Source: Brassica napus (Eukaryota; Streptophyta; Magnoliopsida; Brassicales; Brassicaceae). Taken from it: DNA of 64,000 nucleotides. The notes beneath the pieces were generated by a model, which worked only from the letters and a program-made list of their open reading frames with translations, did no database searches and was not told the DNA's origin. Below, piece after piece: positions 36,766-49,006 of this stretch. The translations under genes were made by a program, and so were the position numbers. The stretch is from NCBI RefSeq assembly GCF_020379485.1, contig NC_063437.1, positions 6,024,806-6,088,805 on the forward strand. Direction: 5' to 3'. Within the stretch, counting starts at the first letter, position 1; the number at the start of each line of letters is the position of its first letter.

Positions 36766-38033
36766 CCATAACCTTGGACAATCCATGCCATAACTTGTTA
36801 CTTAATGTATATTAATTCTAATTAAAATTATGCAATGGAAGTCGTCTAATTCGGAAAAAAAAATTATAGTATTTTCATGAATAATCCGAACTTCTGGGGT
36901 GAATATAGCAAATGAAAGTTTCAAAAACATCATGGGTTAGTTTTGTGTTTGACTTTTTGTTTTGAGTCATATTTGAAAAAAACCCCTTATTCAATATCTT
37001 TTGTTATTTACCTCATTTTCAGCATGCCATGTCATTGCTACTTAATATCAATTATATTTTTACAAAGACATCTGATATACCTTGGATTTGACCTATTTTC
37101 ATCCATGGCATATAGGTGTTTTACTATATATATATATCTATGTTTTCTACTCTTCTAGGTATGTTTTCAGGTTCAGGTGCATTTCGGAGTAAAGCTATGA
37201 CTTTGGAGCATTTTGGAGCTTAAAGGACATTTCACCCGAGCTGACCATGTAGAGGTCGACGAGAGGAAGAACAATCGATCGATGCACATCCAGTGTTGTC
37301 GATCGACACCATGAGATGCCTCGACAAATGAAGATTAATATTGATCGATGTACACAAGTACCATCGATCGATGTCGAGACATTGGACATGCGACATTTTG
37401 GATCCAGCGGACTTGAAGCCCAAGTCCAAGCCAAATTATGAAAATGCCCTGACGAGTTTTTAACCTAGTAGATTATATACTGCCTAAGTGTTTTGACGGC
37501 AGGGAGAGCTTTTTGTTACAGTTTTACTTTGAGAGAGAAAGAGAGAGAGAGTTTTGGAGAGAAGATCAGTTGTGATTGGAACTCCTTGTTTTCATTTCTT
37601 TTCATCTATACTATGAATTTCCATTACTTCATTGTCATGAATTGCTTTGCTATGTATGAGTAGTTCATTTATTAGATCCAGGGTTCAGATAGGTTTTTGG
37701 GATTAGCCCCAAACTATAGATCTGCCTTGTTGTGATATTCATGATAGATTTGTATTCATTGCTTGTTTTAGCCTTGCTAACTAGAACTTGATCATAGGAT
37801 TGCATACTCAAGTACCCTTGTTATCCCATCCTGACTGCTAGAGAGGGCTAACCGCCAATTTAGTATCTTAATAGGGCATATCATACTCGCGCATAGGCCT
37901 GGCTAGAACCCGTCGATCGATGTCCTCAACTGACTATCGGTCGACGTAGGTAAAGGTGTATCGGTCGACGTCCCTATAGGACCATCGGTGGACACTCTTT
38001 CGTTGTCAACATACTAACCTTTGAGACACGAGA

Positions 38034-40701
38034 TGTAATAACCCTCACGAGCCAATAAATTTTTGGTCGAGAAAAATCCCGTTCGGCCAGTTTTTAGTTG
38101 GTTCGACCATGAGTAATAAAAATAAAAATCGACCAGATAGATTAATTTCTCGACAGGATTGTCTTGTGGTCGAGAGACCTTCACTTGATAGTTTGGCCGA
38201 GTCTTAAATATTTTGGTCGAATTTTTATTAAGCTAGATGAGATTTTCTGAGAGCAAGACGAGAGCCAAAGACAAAGAATATTTTTTTGAAAAATTATTTA
38301 AATGATCAACCAACTGCCTAATTAATTTTAGACCAGACTCATGTCTTCCACCAGCCTGCTTGTTCAGTATTCAGTCATTTGACTTGCACCTGCCTGCTTA
38401 CTTAGCTTCTTCAGTAAATGGCACATGACAATCAAGCTGCCTGTGTGCTTGCTTCCTCCTTTAATTATTTATGATTGGCTGGAAACTGCTTCATGGGAGG
38501 GAAAGGACAGTATGGTGTTGATGATGAAACAGGTTGCCAGCTGTCTGCTCTCAGCCAAGCTTGGTTATGAGCTAAACCCTCATATGAAGTAACCTCAGGC
38601 TGTATTAAACTCTTCTCCAGCTGCTTCCCACGTTTTTAAACCTACAGAAAAACCTAGAGAATTTCAGAGAGAAAGAAGAACAGAAAAATCAGTGAGAAAA
38701 ATCAGGAAAATAAATCAAGAAAAAATTGGTGGTGATCTAATCTTCAACCCTAACTCAGTTTGGTTCTTAAGAAAGATCAGAAGGTGAGATTTTTAAATAA
38801 AACCCTAGACCTAGTTGAGTTCAGATCATGATCAGACCTTGATCTTTCTCTTTGATCAGTCCAGCCACAAGCTTACCTTGGAGAAGAGGATCAGCTGAGG
38901 CCATCTAGTCCTTTGGTTTGTCTTGGTAAGCTTTGGTCTCCTAGCCTCAGTCAGTATCTGATCAGAACAGTTCATGGCTACCTTAGATATTGGTCGGATC
39001 AGTTGTATAAGTTATGATACAGTTCAGTTCTTGTTTAGTTTCGGTTTGAATTCATCTCTTAAAACAGTTTGCTAAGCTGTTATGGATTGATTTGACTTAA
39101 ACCAAACTGAACTCAGTCTGATCTTGTCCTGGACTGTTGTTAACTGAATATAACTGAACTGATCTGATCAGGTATGAGAGGAACCGAGCTTGAACTGAAT
39201 TGATTTAAGTAGTTTAGCCTGAACTGAACTGTCAGATTGTTGATGTTCTGAACCAAACCTTGCTCTGTTTTGATCAGCTAAGGTGTGGAGCTTTGCTATT
39301 CCCATCCTGTCCTTTCAGCCTTGTTCAAGAGGAACTCAAGTCTTGTCCAAACCAGTTTCAAGACTGTTCTTTAGGTGAGTCTAGACAGAAGATGAGATAG
39401 ATCATGAATGAGTACATGATTGACTTTAAATTGTAGTATCTCAATTAGATAGTAAAGTCTTTGAATCTTTTAAGAAGTGTATGGTGTTTACTTAGTGTAA
39501 ACACTTACACTTGAAGATTAATCAAAAGGTTAAAGTGAGGTTAATCATAATCATAGTACTTGTTCTCAAGTACTTGTTCTCAAGTACTAATCTTAATTAT
39601 GAAATAATCATGGTTTTGATTATGGATTAATCTTGGTTTAGTTAAGAATTAATCTTGGTTTAATTGAGAATTAATCTGAGATTAATTAAGGAGTAATCAT
39701 GATTAATTAAGTACTAATCTTGGATTAATTAAAGATTAAGATGAGATTAATTAAGGATTAATCTAGGATTAATTAAGAGTTAATTATGATTAATTAAGGA
39801 TTAATTATGGATTAATTTTGGAATACTTATGGAATAATTATGGAAGTAAAATCATGTGAAGTGTTGTTATATTCACTATCCCTAAAGCCCCCGCATTACC
39901 GTGACTTGGTCCTGCGAACGGAACAAGGTCATGAAGACACGATGATGGGTAGCTCCCTGGAGACTGTGTACTGCACGACGATGCAGTGTCGGATTGTTCA
40001 TACCGGAAATTCGACAATGATGGTGATGCTAACTCACTAGTCTCGGTTAGCCTTAGTGGTTTCTCGGGTCTAGTATATATATTATATTATATGAGTATGG
40101 TAACGGGCGGGTGTTGTAGAAGTGATGTTTAAAATAAGAATTCACAATGATGATCGATATTAAAGTATAGTACTAGTACTTGCATGATCATGTATATGCA
40201 TTTGATAACTGTTTAGTTTATTATTGATTGCATTGTGATTCTAGATTCACTGAGTAAATTAGTTGCTCATGACTCATTCGTGTGTGTGCAGGTAACCCTT
40301 AGACGAGAGACACTTTACTTTTTGGATGGAAGGAACGGCCAACCAGCGGTAGTATTTTGTTGTCGACGTACCTTTTGATGTATATTTACTTAAAACGTTG
40401 TTGGGCAATAGGCCATTGGATAAAACTATAACACTTTGTAAGATGTTTAAAGTAAATAAATAATGTATAAAAGATGTTTATAAATCACGAGTTCTCATAT
40501 GATATTAGTCTTTGTCCGGGATGAACTAACTATCGAATATTGCTTTATTGGGTTGAAAAGCCTAGAGTAATATCCGATAGGAACGTCTGTGTTCTTTGGT
40601 TGTTGGTCTAAGGTAATCGGATTTATTTCGAGAACCTCGGGTTGACCATCAAGGAACATCAACAGTGTCATTTTCGGTTATCTATGATCGGGGGTGTCAC
40701 A
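38034..40701. mobile_element. Solo LTR of a second gypsy-type element
   Basis: It begins TGTAATAACCCTCACGAG and ends GATCGGGGGTGTCACA, with the 5-bp target duplication CGAGA on both sides (38029-38033 and 40702-40706). The uninterrupted sequence exists in the 3' LTR at about 58590. The ends form a short inverted TGTNANAACCC-like pair, familiar from Tekay/Del-type LTRs, so either orientation is possible. 2668 bp with no internal domain, primer site or coding frame supports a solo LTR. A 9-bp duplication (ACACGAGAT) with other borders could be drawn, but it gives no usable inverted repeats. Confidence 0.75.
39581..39842. repeat. Degenerate AATTAATCTTGGATT-type minisatellite
   Basis: Units of about 20-24 bp built on GATTAATTAAG and ATTAATC alternate across 260 bp. 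An exact doublet of ACTTGTTCTCAAGT lies just upstream (39558-39587). Confidence 0.65.
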
Positions 40702-41152
40702 CGAGATCTAGCTTGTTAACCAGTGAAACATGCGACAGCTGATCACTGAGTTAAGCGGTTGAGCTCTAACATATCATGCATGCAACAAATAGGCATCTAT
40801 AGATATTATAATCTCTAACACCTGAATAGTGGCTCTGCATCTAATATCATTTCCAACCAAATTACATTTACTATTTACTTCGCTTGTTACTATTGCTATT
40901 TCATTTAGACATTTACAACTCTTAGAATTAATAAACACTAGATTTAATTGTTCCCTAGCTCCTTGTGGATTCGATCCTTAAGTACTACATCTGAACCTCT
41001 TTTGATGAGAGTAACACTCCTTAGGATAATTTGAGTGGTATCAAATTTGGTACCGTTGCCGGGGAGCTTTGATCGCCATTAGATTTAGTTTTATTGATTC
41101 TTATTCTCTTCTCTACCCCCTAACATAATCTTTTTCTTGTCTTTTCAGGTGC

Positions 41153-43567
41153 ATGCCCAGCGGTACTAGAAGCAACAAGGAGAAAGACTTGCTGTTCTCA
41201 GACGATCCTGCTCACTTGGAACGCACCATCCGTAGAGGTCAACGTTCCACATCGCTCGACGCAACAACTTTGTCGTCGATCGATACGCACAACCAACCAT
41301 CGACCGACACCAGACCTTCATCGTCGGTCGATCCTAATCGTTCGACAACGATCGAAATTACACCGCGTACGTCGATCGATACCGTGTCGTCAAAAATGGT
41401 AAACTTTATTATTATATCTCAGGACGAGAACGAAAACCTGTATGACCAGGACGGTCATCTGCGTAATGCAACAGGTCAGAAAATAGACGCTCTAGGGACT
41501 GTAATCCCTGATGATGATACTACAGGAGCTGCTCAACCTGTAGACGAGGACGCTCGATCGAAACCACTGGCCGACTACAATCGCCCAGATGAGTACTATT
41601 CCAACAGATCAGCTATTCGACTTCCGGAGATCCAGAAGCAGAATTTCGAGCTGAAGCCTCAATACTACACTCTCGTGTCGCAGATACCCTACTCTGGGTT
41701 ACCGCACGAGCATCCTATGGACCATCTAGAACGGTTCGAGGATTTAATCGCTGCTATTCGGATGAAAGGAGTCCCCGAAGATTACCTGCTGTGCAAGCTC
41801 TTCAGATACACGCTGAATGGAGAAGCGAAGCACTGGCTTAGGCAGCTACCCACAGGATCCTTAACATCCTGGGCCACCAAGAATGCTTTCTTACGAAACT
41901 TCTTCGATGAGGCGCGCGCTGAAGAACTTCGAAACAAAATTTCCACATTCTCGCAGGAGGCTGGAGAGTCCTTCAAAGATGCGTGGATTAGATTTAGATT
42001 CTTCCAGCGAGACTGTCCACACCACGGATTTAACGAAGTGCAGCTGCTAAGCACTTTCTTCCGAGGTCTCGCCTTACAGTATCAAATGGCTCTTGACACG
42101 GCGAGTGAAGGAAACTTCACTACTCGGAATCCGTTAGAAGCTGTGAGACTTTTCGAAAACTTTGCTAACAGCAGCAGCACCAAAAACACTGACTCTGAAC
42201 GGAAGAAGTCTGTCGCCTCTATCGGGAAGGAACAGATGGACGAAGTAAGAGCTAAGTTAGATGTGGTGCACGAGCTTCTTAGAAAGTAAATCTGTTTAGC
42301 TGAAGGAGAAAAAGTAGATACGGAAGGAGAAGAAAATGTGAACTACATCGGAGGTACCGGATTCCAGAAATTTGGAAACCAGGGGGGAAACAGAAACTTC
42401 TTTGGAAATTGTCAAAGAAGTAACCAAAGTTCACAATTTTAAAAACCCTTCAACAACAGCAAAAGCTACTCGAACTCCAACTACCAGAATCCACCACCCC
42501 AGACTCAGGAAAGCAAGATCGAAGAAATGCTTGATCGAGTACTGTTGGGACAACAACAAATCACCGTGGATTTCAACGGTAAAATAGACTCCGCCTACAA
42601 CAATCTGAACACCAAAATCGAGACCTTAGGGACTCAGGTGAGAAAACTTGAAACGCAAGTGATTCAGACTGGCGAAACTATAAAGAGGCAAGAAGCTTTC
42701 GCTAGAGAGGCAGGAGCTGACAAGGGAAAACACTACATAAATGCCATCATAGATGATGATTTCTGGCAAGTGGTGAGACATGAAAAACTCGAGGAAGGAG
42801 ACTTCAAAATCGAAAGCTCAATGAGTCTCGGCGGATCTCAATGGTGTCGACCGATGTCGATGAACTCGCATCGATCGACAGACCATGACGAAGATCGATG
42901 GACGGATAACTCCAGTCATCGATCGACGTCGTCCGCTAAATCGACTGAATGCAATGCAGTTCAAATTCTAACTCATGAGGAATTCACAGCTAAGCATCCT
43001 CACCCACCCTCCCCTTTCTATGAAAAAATCGATCGATCGGCTGAGCCAACCATCGATCGATAGAGTGAGTCCGACGTCGATCGTCACAACACACCTCCCA
43101 TCGATCGACCGGCACCTCTGACATACCGAGTGCGGTTACCCTCAATCGATAATGACTATATCAACGCACTCAAACCACCACCGAAACCATTAGCTAATCC
43201 ACCCGAACCAAAACCCAACCCTTTAAATAGTTCACCAAAACCAGTTCAAGAAGATCAGGAAACTGAAGGGAGAAGGTTAAGGAAAAGAAAGGAGAAAATT
43301 CCTAAGAACCTTAAGAGGGAAGCTAACGAGAAGGAGATGGATGGTTTCACTAAAAGAGTCTTCATAATCCCAATCAAAAAAGCTTTTGATGAAGCTTACT
43401 TCACACACCGGTTGTGGATGTTCTTCAGAGAAACAAAAGTAATTGAGGAGGACATTAGGAGAATGTTTCATCAAGTCAAAAAGAAGATGAGACAAAGGAT
43501 CACATTGACGAAGAAGAGTGATCTTGGGAAGTTTACAATACCATGCGTAGTCAAGAGTGTTGAATTT
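41153..43567 (+). pseudogene. Athila-type gag and protease start, with three in-frame stops
   Basis: One frame runs from ATG 41153 into the Tat insertion point, broken at 42287-42289 (TAA), 42440-42442 (TAA) and 43061-43063 (TAG). Residues 1-80 are full of SID, STD and SVD motifs, followed by LYDQDGHLRNATGQ. Residues about 150-345 are a classical Athila Gag (PYSGLPHEHPMDHLERFEDL, CKLFRYTLNGEAKHWLRQLP, SFKDAWIRFRFFQRDCPHH). A coiled-coil-like stretch with another SID cluster follows the first stops. The end (LGKFTIPCVVKSVEF) is the lead-in to the aspartic protease, whose remainder lies beyond the Tat element at 53217. The known role of Gag is particle assembly; this allele would yield only the first 378 residues. 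Confidence 0.85.
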
Positions 43568-43726
43568 TGTTGGGGTCAAAAACGGTTACGACAAATTTAA
43601 CATCCAAAACATCCGAGGAAGAAAATAAGAAGTTCTCCGAAGAGTGCTTTTCGAAAATAGACTCTTTCTTACGAAAAAGCTTTAAGGAAGAAAGAATCGA
43701 GATGTCCGACGAAGGCTCGAAACAGG

Positions 43727-44235
43727 TTGCTACGTAGCGACCAAGCTCGAGCCAAAGCTCGGTCGCTACGTAACGACTGAGCGATCGTCCCGCTCGGTCG
43801 CTACGTAGCGACCGAGCTCAGCCAAGCTCGGTCGCGACGTAGCGACCGAGCGATCGTCCCGCTTGGTCGCTACGTAGCGACCGAGCTCGAGCCAAAGCTC
43901 GGTCGCTACATAGCGACCGAGCGATCGTCCCGCTCGGTCGCTACGTAGCGACCGAGCGATCGTCCCGCTCGGTCGCTACGTAGCGACCGAGCTCGAGCCA
44001 AAGCTCGGTTGCTACATAGCGACCGAGCGATCGTCCCGCTCGGTCGCTACGTAGCGACCGAGCTCGAGCCAAAGCTCGGTCGCTACGTAGCGACCGAGCG
44101 ATCGTCCCGCTCGGTCGCTACGTAGCGACCGAGCTCAAGCCAAAGCTCGGTCGCTACGTAGCGACCGAGCACTCGTCTCGCTCGGTCGCTACGTAGCGAC
44201 CGGGCTCGAGCCAAAGTTCGGTCGCTGTGTAGCGA
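43727..44235. repeat. Palindromic tandem array in the Tat 5' LTR
   Basis: About 15 units of 34-36 bp, each centred on the 18-bp perfect palindrome GGTCGCTACGTAGCGACC. Two spacer types, GAGCGATCGTCCCGCTC and GAGCTCGAGCCAAAGCTC, mostly alternate. The array is very rich in CpG. Confidence 0.92.
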
Positions 44236-44645
44236 TTGAACCTTTCCGAACATCGATACGACACCAGTCTTTGCATTCTCGTCAAACCTTCGAATGCTAT
44301 CTCCCGAAGACCGTGGCAAGCTCAGTCCATGTTTCCCGCTATTCTAATTCATCGATCAAACTTCGCGGATTAGAAACCGCGGAAAACTCGTAGTAAACGT
44401 GTCGAGTCGGAAGACGGCCCAAAGGAACCTAAAACACGACTCGAGGCCCATCCTAATCAAAAGCCCGTGAATCACAGCATGGTTCACGCTTGGCCCACGA
44501 GGAAGGATAAATGTCAAGTTTCCGCGGATAAATACGGAAGTTTTGAAGATAATTGTGAAGATCGGGAAAAATGGAATATCTCCATTTTTATGCTATGACG
44601 GCTTAAGGGCAGAAGAGTAAAAGCGTAAACCGACCTTGGAGCTAG

Positions 44646-44652
44646 TATATAA
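44646..44652 (+). promoter_or_regulatory. TATA box of the Tat 5' LTR
   Basis: TATATAA in a G/C-richer context, downstream of the palindromic array and about 380 bp before the LTR end, where the R region would be expected. The same box occurs in the 3' LTR at 52836-52842. Confidence 0.6.
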
Positions 44653-45100
44653 GGAGTCCTAGGCGAGGAGCAAGATGGAGGACTTTTTCAGAGCAAACTT
44701 AGCACTTAGAGCAATTTAGGCAATTTTCCGTTTTTGTTATTTCGAGCTGCGACTCAATTAGGTTTAGCCGTCTTAGGGTTGCTAGAACTAGGAATCTCGC
44801 CGACAGCTCTCGAGCCCAGGCTTATACCTTGTTGTAACGCTCATACGCAGATTCGGAATAAGATCTACTTTGCTCTCTTTTCGATTTCTTATTTTTATCG
44901 TTGTTATTCTCGTGTTCTGATTGCTTGACGTGTGGTAATTAACAGATATCCGGGTCCTCTGGGAAATTAGGGTTTTCCTAGTTTCCTTATTTAAACGGAA
45001 ATCGACAGTGTGAATTTCGGTTCCCACAGTTTGGCGCTAGAAGGAGGGGGACTTACGGATCAATCTAACCCGCAAAAGCCACTCAACGATCAGGAACGAC

Positions 45101-48100
45101 ATGCGAGATTCGACGTGCGCGAATGTCATCTCATTCAAGGGGGGAGAAACGATCGATCGAGCCAAACCTCGGAACGATCTCCTTGTTATCGAGTTGACGA
45201 TTCGAGATATCGACGTCGCTAGAGTACTAATCGATACCGGAAGCTCGGCCGATATCATCTTCAAAGACACTCTTGAAAAGATGGGGATCAGTCAATCCGA
45301 GATCGCAAAATGCCCAAGCCCACTGCTAGGGCTTTCGGGGGAAACGACCATGGCCTATGGATCGATTAGACTCGCTGTCAAAGCCGGAACCGTGACAAAC
45401 ATCACAGAGTTTTTAGTCGTTGACCGCCCCGCGTCTTACAACGTTATCATGGGGACGCGATGGCTGAACACCATGCGCCAAATCCCATCAACCTACCATC
45501 TTTGCCTCAAGTTCCCGACCCCTAACGGAGTCGAGGTAATCTGGGGAAATCCAAGAGTTTCACAGGTTTGTTTCGCCGCGGAACTAAAACGAAAGAGACC
45601 GATCCTCGAAATTACTCCTAAGAAAGCGGAAAAAAAGACCTCCAGCAAAGATACGTGAAGTCAGGATTCAGCGGAATTCTTCTGGCAATCTCGTATCATC
45701 GCAGCTCTAGATGAAAAACGCGAGCCAACATGTGAACCCGTGGTAACGATCTGTCTCGACGAAGCCTTCCCAGAACGCTGCGTCGAGATTGGAGCCAATC
45801 TCCACGAGCCTTTAAGGACAGAACTCATAACCTGTCTTAAAAAGAACCTTAATACTTTCGCATGGGCTGCGGAAGATATGCCAGGAATCGACATTAACAT
45901 AACAGGTCACGAGCTGAACATCGACCCAACATTCAAACCCGTCAAACAGAAAAGACGGAAGCTAGGACCCGAACGTGCTGCCGCAGTAAACGATGAGGTC
46001 GAAAAATTGCTTAAAGTTGGGTCGATAACGGAAGTAAGATACCCGGACTGGCTCGCCAACCCCGTAGTAGTCAAAAAGAAAAACGGGAAGTGGCGAGTTT
46101 GCGTAGATTTTACCGACCTAAACAAGGCATGTCCAAAGGATAGCTTCCCTCTACCACATATCGATCGATTGGTAGAAGCAACGGCGGGCAACGAACTCTT
46201 ATCCTTCATGGATGCTTTCTCAGGCTATAATCAAATTAGGATGAATCCCGACGATCGTGAGAAGACTGCGTTCATTACCGATCGCGGAACCTATTGCTAT
46301 GAGGTAATGCCCTTCGGCCTCAAAAACGCTGGAGCAACTTACCAACGACTCGTGAACCAAATGTTCTCCAAACAACTCGGAAAAACGATGGAAGTTTATA
46401 TCGACGACATGCTCGTCAAATCCCTCAAAGCAAGAGATCACGTGTCACATCTCGAAGAATGCTTTGCACAACTAAACTCCCATAACATGAAGCTCAACCC
46501 GACGAAATGTAGATTCGCCGTGGCATCAGGAGAATTCCTCGGCTACTTGGTCACCAACCGCGGCATCGAAGCAAATCCAAAACAGATCAACGCTCTAATC
46601 GAGATGGCTTCGCCGAAGAATAAACGGGAAGTCCAAAGACTGACCGGCAGAATCGCAGCACTTAACCGATTTATTTTGCGATCAACAGATAAGTGCATGC
46701 CCTTCTACGACGTCCTGCGAGGAAATAAAAAATTCGAATGGACGGAAGAGTGCGAAAACGCCTTCCAACAGCTGAAGCGTTATTTAGCTACTCCTCCAGT
46801 CCTCACAAAACCCGTGGAAGGGGAGCCTTTATTCTTGTACGTCGCGGTATCGGCAACAGCCGTAAGCGGAGTCCTGATCAGGGAAGAACGCGGGGAGCAG
46901 AAACCTATTTTTTACATAAGCAAAACCTTGCTGGATGCCGAATCTAGGTATCCGTTGATGGAAAAATTGGCATACGCAGTCGTAACATCGGCCCGAAAGC
47001 TAAGACCATATTTCCAATCTCACACGATTGTTATCCTCACGATTTTTCCCTTACGGACAATTTTGCATAGCCCAAGTCAATCAGGCCGATTGGCTAAGTG
47101 GGCGGTCGAGTTGAGCGAGTATGACATCGAATACCGACCAAGGACGAGCGCAAAATCACAAGTGCTCGCAGACTTTTTGGTCGAACTTCCAACGGGAGCA
47201 ATAACCAACGAGGAACCAAATTCCACCTGGCTCCTCCACGTCGACGGATCCTCATCCAAGCAAGGATCGGGTATCGGGATCCGTCTCACATCTCCAACGA
47301 GCGAGATCTTGGAACAATCGTTCAGACTGGAATTCCATGCCTCAAACAACGAGGCCGAATACGAAGCATTGATCGCAGGTCTACGTTTGGCTCACGGCTT
47401 AAAAATACGTAATCTCCACGCTTACTGCGACTCCCAGTTAGTGGCCAGTCAATTCAGCGGAGAATATGAAGCCAGAGACGAACGGATGGACGCGTACCTC
47501 AAACTGGTCCAAGGTCTAGCTCAAGACTTCGACTGTTTCGCCCTTACCCGGATCCCCCGTTCCGAGAATGTCCAGGCGGACGCCCTCGCGGCCTTAGCAT
47601 CAAGCTCCGATCCAGGACTCAAAAGGGTAATTCCGGTCGAATTCATCGAACATCCGAGTATCGGACCGCCAGTCGTTGTCAATCTCATAGAGGGTCAAGA
47701 CGACGAGGAAGAAGAAATTACGATACCACCACCATCGGCGCAATCCGATTACGGTTGTGATACCCCATGGCTTCAGACGATTCGAGACTACATTATCGAC
47801 GGGCAACTGCCCGCCGAAAAATGGGCAGCTCGCAAGATCCGAACACAGGCCGCACGCTACGTAACAGTGGACGGTGAAATCTACAAATGGAGATTCTCCG
47901 GACCACTCTTGACGTGCCTGGAAGGAGAAAAGGCGAGGAAAGTAATGGAGAAAATACATTCTGGCTCATGCGGCAACCATTCCGGCGGAAGATCACTAGC
48001 CGTGAAAATCAAACGCCACGGATACTATTGGCCAACAATGATCGGAGATTGCGAGAAATTCGCACGAAAATGCGAAAAATGCCAAAGGCATGCGCCAACT

Positions 48101-49006
48101 ATCCGACAACCGGCCGAAGTTCTTTCCTCCATCACATCGCCTTATCCCTTTATGCGCTGGGCCATGGATATTGTCGGACCTCTGCATAATTCAAAGCAAA
48201 AGCGTTTCCTTCTAGTCCTTACCGATTTTTTCTCAAAATGGGTAGAGGCGGACTCGTACGCAAGTATAAAAGACGTCCAAGTCGAGAATTTCGTATGGAA
48301 AAACATCATCTGTAGGCATGGAGTTCCTTACGAAATCGTAACCGATAACGGGTCTCAGTTCATTTCCACCCGATTCGAGGCATTCTGCGAAAAGTGGAAG
48401 ATACGACTCAACAAGTCAACTCCCAGATATCCGCAGTGCAACGGACAGGCTGAAACAATCAACAAGACCATTCTCGACGGACTGAAGAAACGCTTGGAGG
48501 CCAAAAAAGGTAGATGGGCCGACGAACTCGAGGGAGTCCTCTGGTCTCACCGTACCACCCCAAGGCGAGCAACGGGAGAAACTCCCTTCGCCCTGGTATA
48601 CGGCACGGAGTGCATGATTCCCGCAGAAGTAGAATTTCCCGGTGTTCGAAGAAGGTTCTTACCCGAACGAGAGGAACTCAACAATGCTATGCTCTTGGAC
48701 GATCTCGACCTCGTTAACGAACGCCGGGATCGAGCGCTCATCCGAATTCAAAACTACCAGCACGCCGCTGCGAGATACTATAATTCCAACGTACGGAATC
48801 GTAGGTTCAATCAGGGAGATCTGGTCCTTCGCAAAGTCTTCCAAAACACCGCTGAACGAAACGCGGGAAAACTCGGAGCAAACTGGGAAGGTCCCTATAA
48901 AATCGAAAAAGTCGTCCGACCAGGTTCTTACGAAATAGCCAACATGCAGGGCATAAAAATCCCTAGAACCTGGAATGCGATGCATCTCAAAAAATACTAT
49001 CACTAA
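45101..49006 (+). pseudogene. Tat protease-reverse transcriptase-RNase H-integrase, one stop, no gag
   Basis: The protease segment (45101-45658) holds VLIDTGSSADIIF. A single TGA at 45656-45658 separates it from the pol segment, which is in the same frame and has no ATG at its head. Open from 45659 to 49006, pol carries reverse transcriptase (YIDDMLVKS about 46395), its RNase H, a second archaeal-type RNase H (HVDGSSSKQGSGIGI about 47240, ending SENVQADALAALAS), an HHCC integrase N-domain (about 47975-48090), the catalytic D, D and E near 48164, 48340 and 48447, and a GPYKI C-domain. The duplicated RNase H is a known mark of the Tat lineage. Ogre elements splice an intron near this point, so the TGA could be bypassed; otherwise it is a null mutation. 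With gag absent, the copy could act only in trans. Confidence 0.85.

Larger units (their letters stand above)
33011..36985. mobile_element. Mutator-like element (about 4 kb, non-coding)
   Basis: It starts GGGAAAATTGCCAAATATGA and its inverted end reads GGGTTTTTTTCAAATATGA. The 9-bp flanks are CTCATTCAA (33002-33010) and CTTATTCAA (36986-36994), one mismatch. Unit A shows the empty site, a single CTTATTCAA at about 10518-10526. No transposase frame was found; the longest frames (119 and 76 codons) are unremarkable. The interior is rich in GAAGTCTTC and its variants and contains inverted repeats. A second copy of its 3' end lies at 59125-59263. Confidence 0.82.
37073..41043 (+). repeat. 5' LTR of the Athila-type element, interrupted
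   Basis: LTR sequence is present at 37073-38033 and 40702-41043. A solo LTR occupies the gap. Without it the LTR is 1298 bp, against 1321 bp for the 3' copy; the difference is mainly a 23-bp indel near 58376. TCGATCGA-type octamers recur (for example about 37276, 37305, 37370 and 37914). Confidence 0.88.
43568..45028 (+). repeat. 5' LTR of the Tat element
   Basis: 1461 bp. A palindromic tandem array fills 43727-44235. A TATA box follows at 44646-44652. A plausible primer site begins at about 45031 (TTGGCGCTAGAAGGAGG); the tRNA was not identified. Confidence 0.9.

Noticed and set aside
38026..40707. 9-bp duplication ACACGAGAT suggesting a Mutator-like insertion
   Set aside because: The shorter CGAGA frame gives TG...CA ends and LTR-like terminal sequence, while the 9-bp reading leaves no convincing inverted repeats or transposase.
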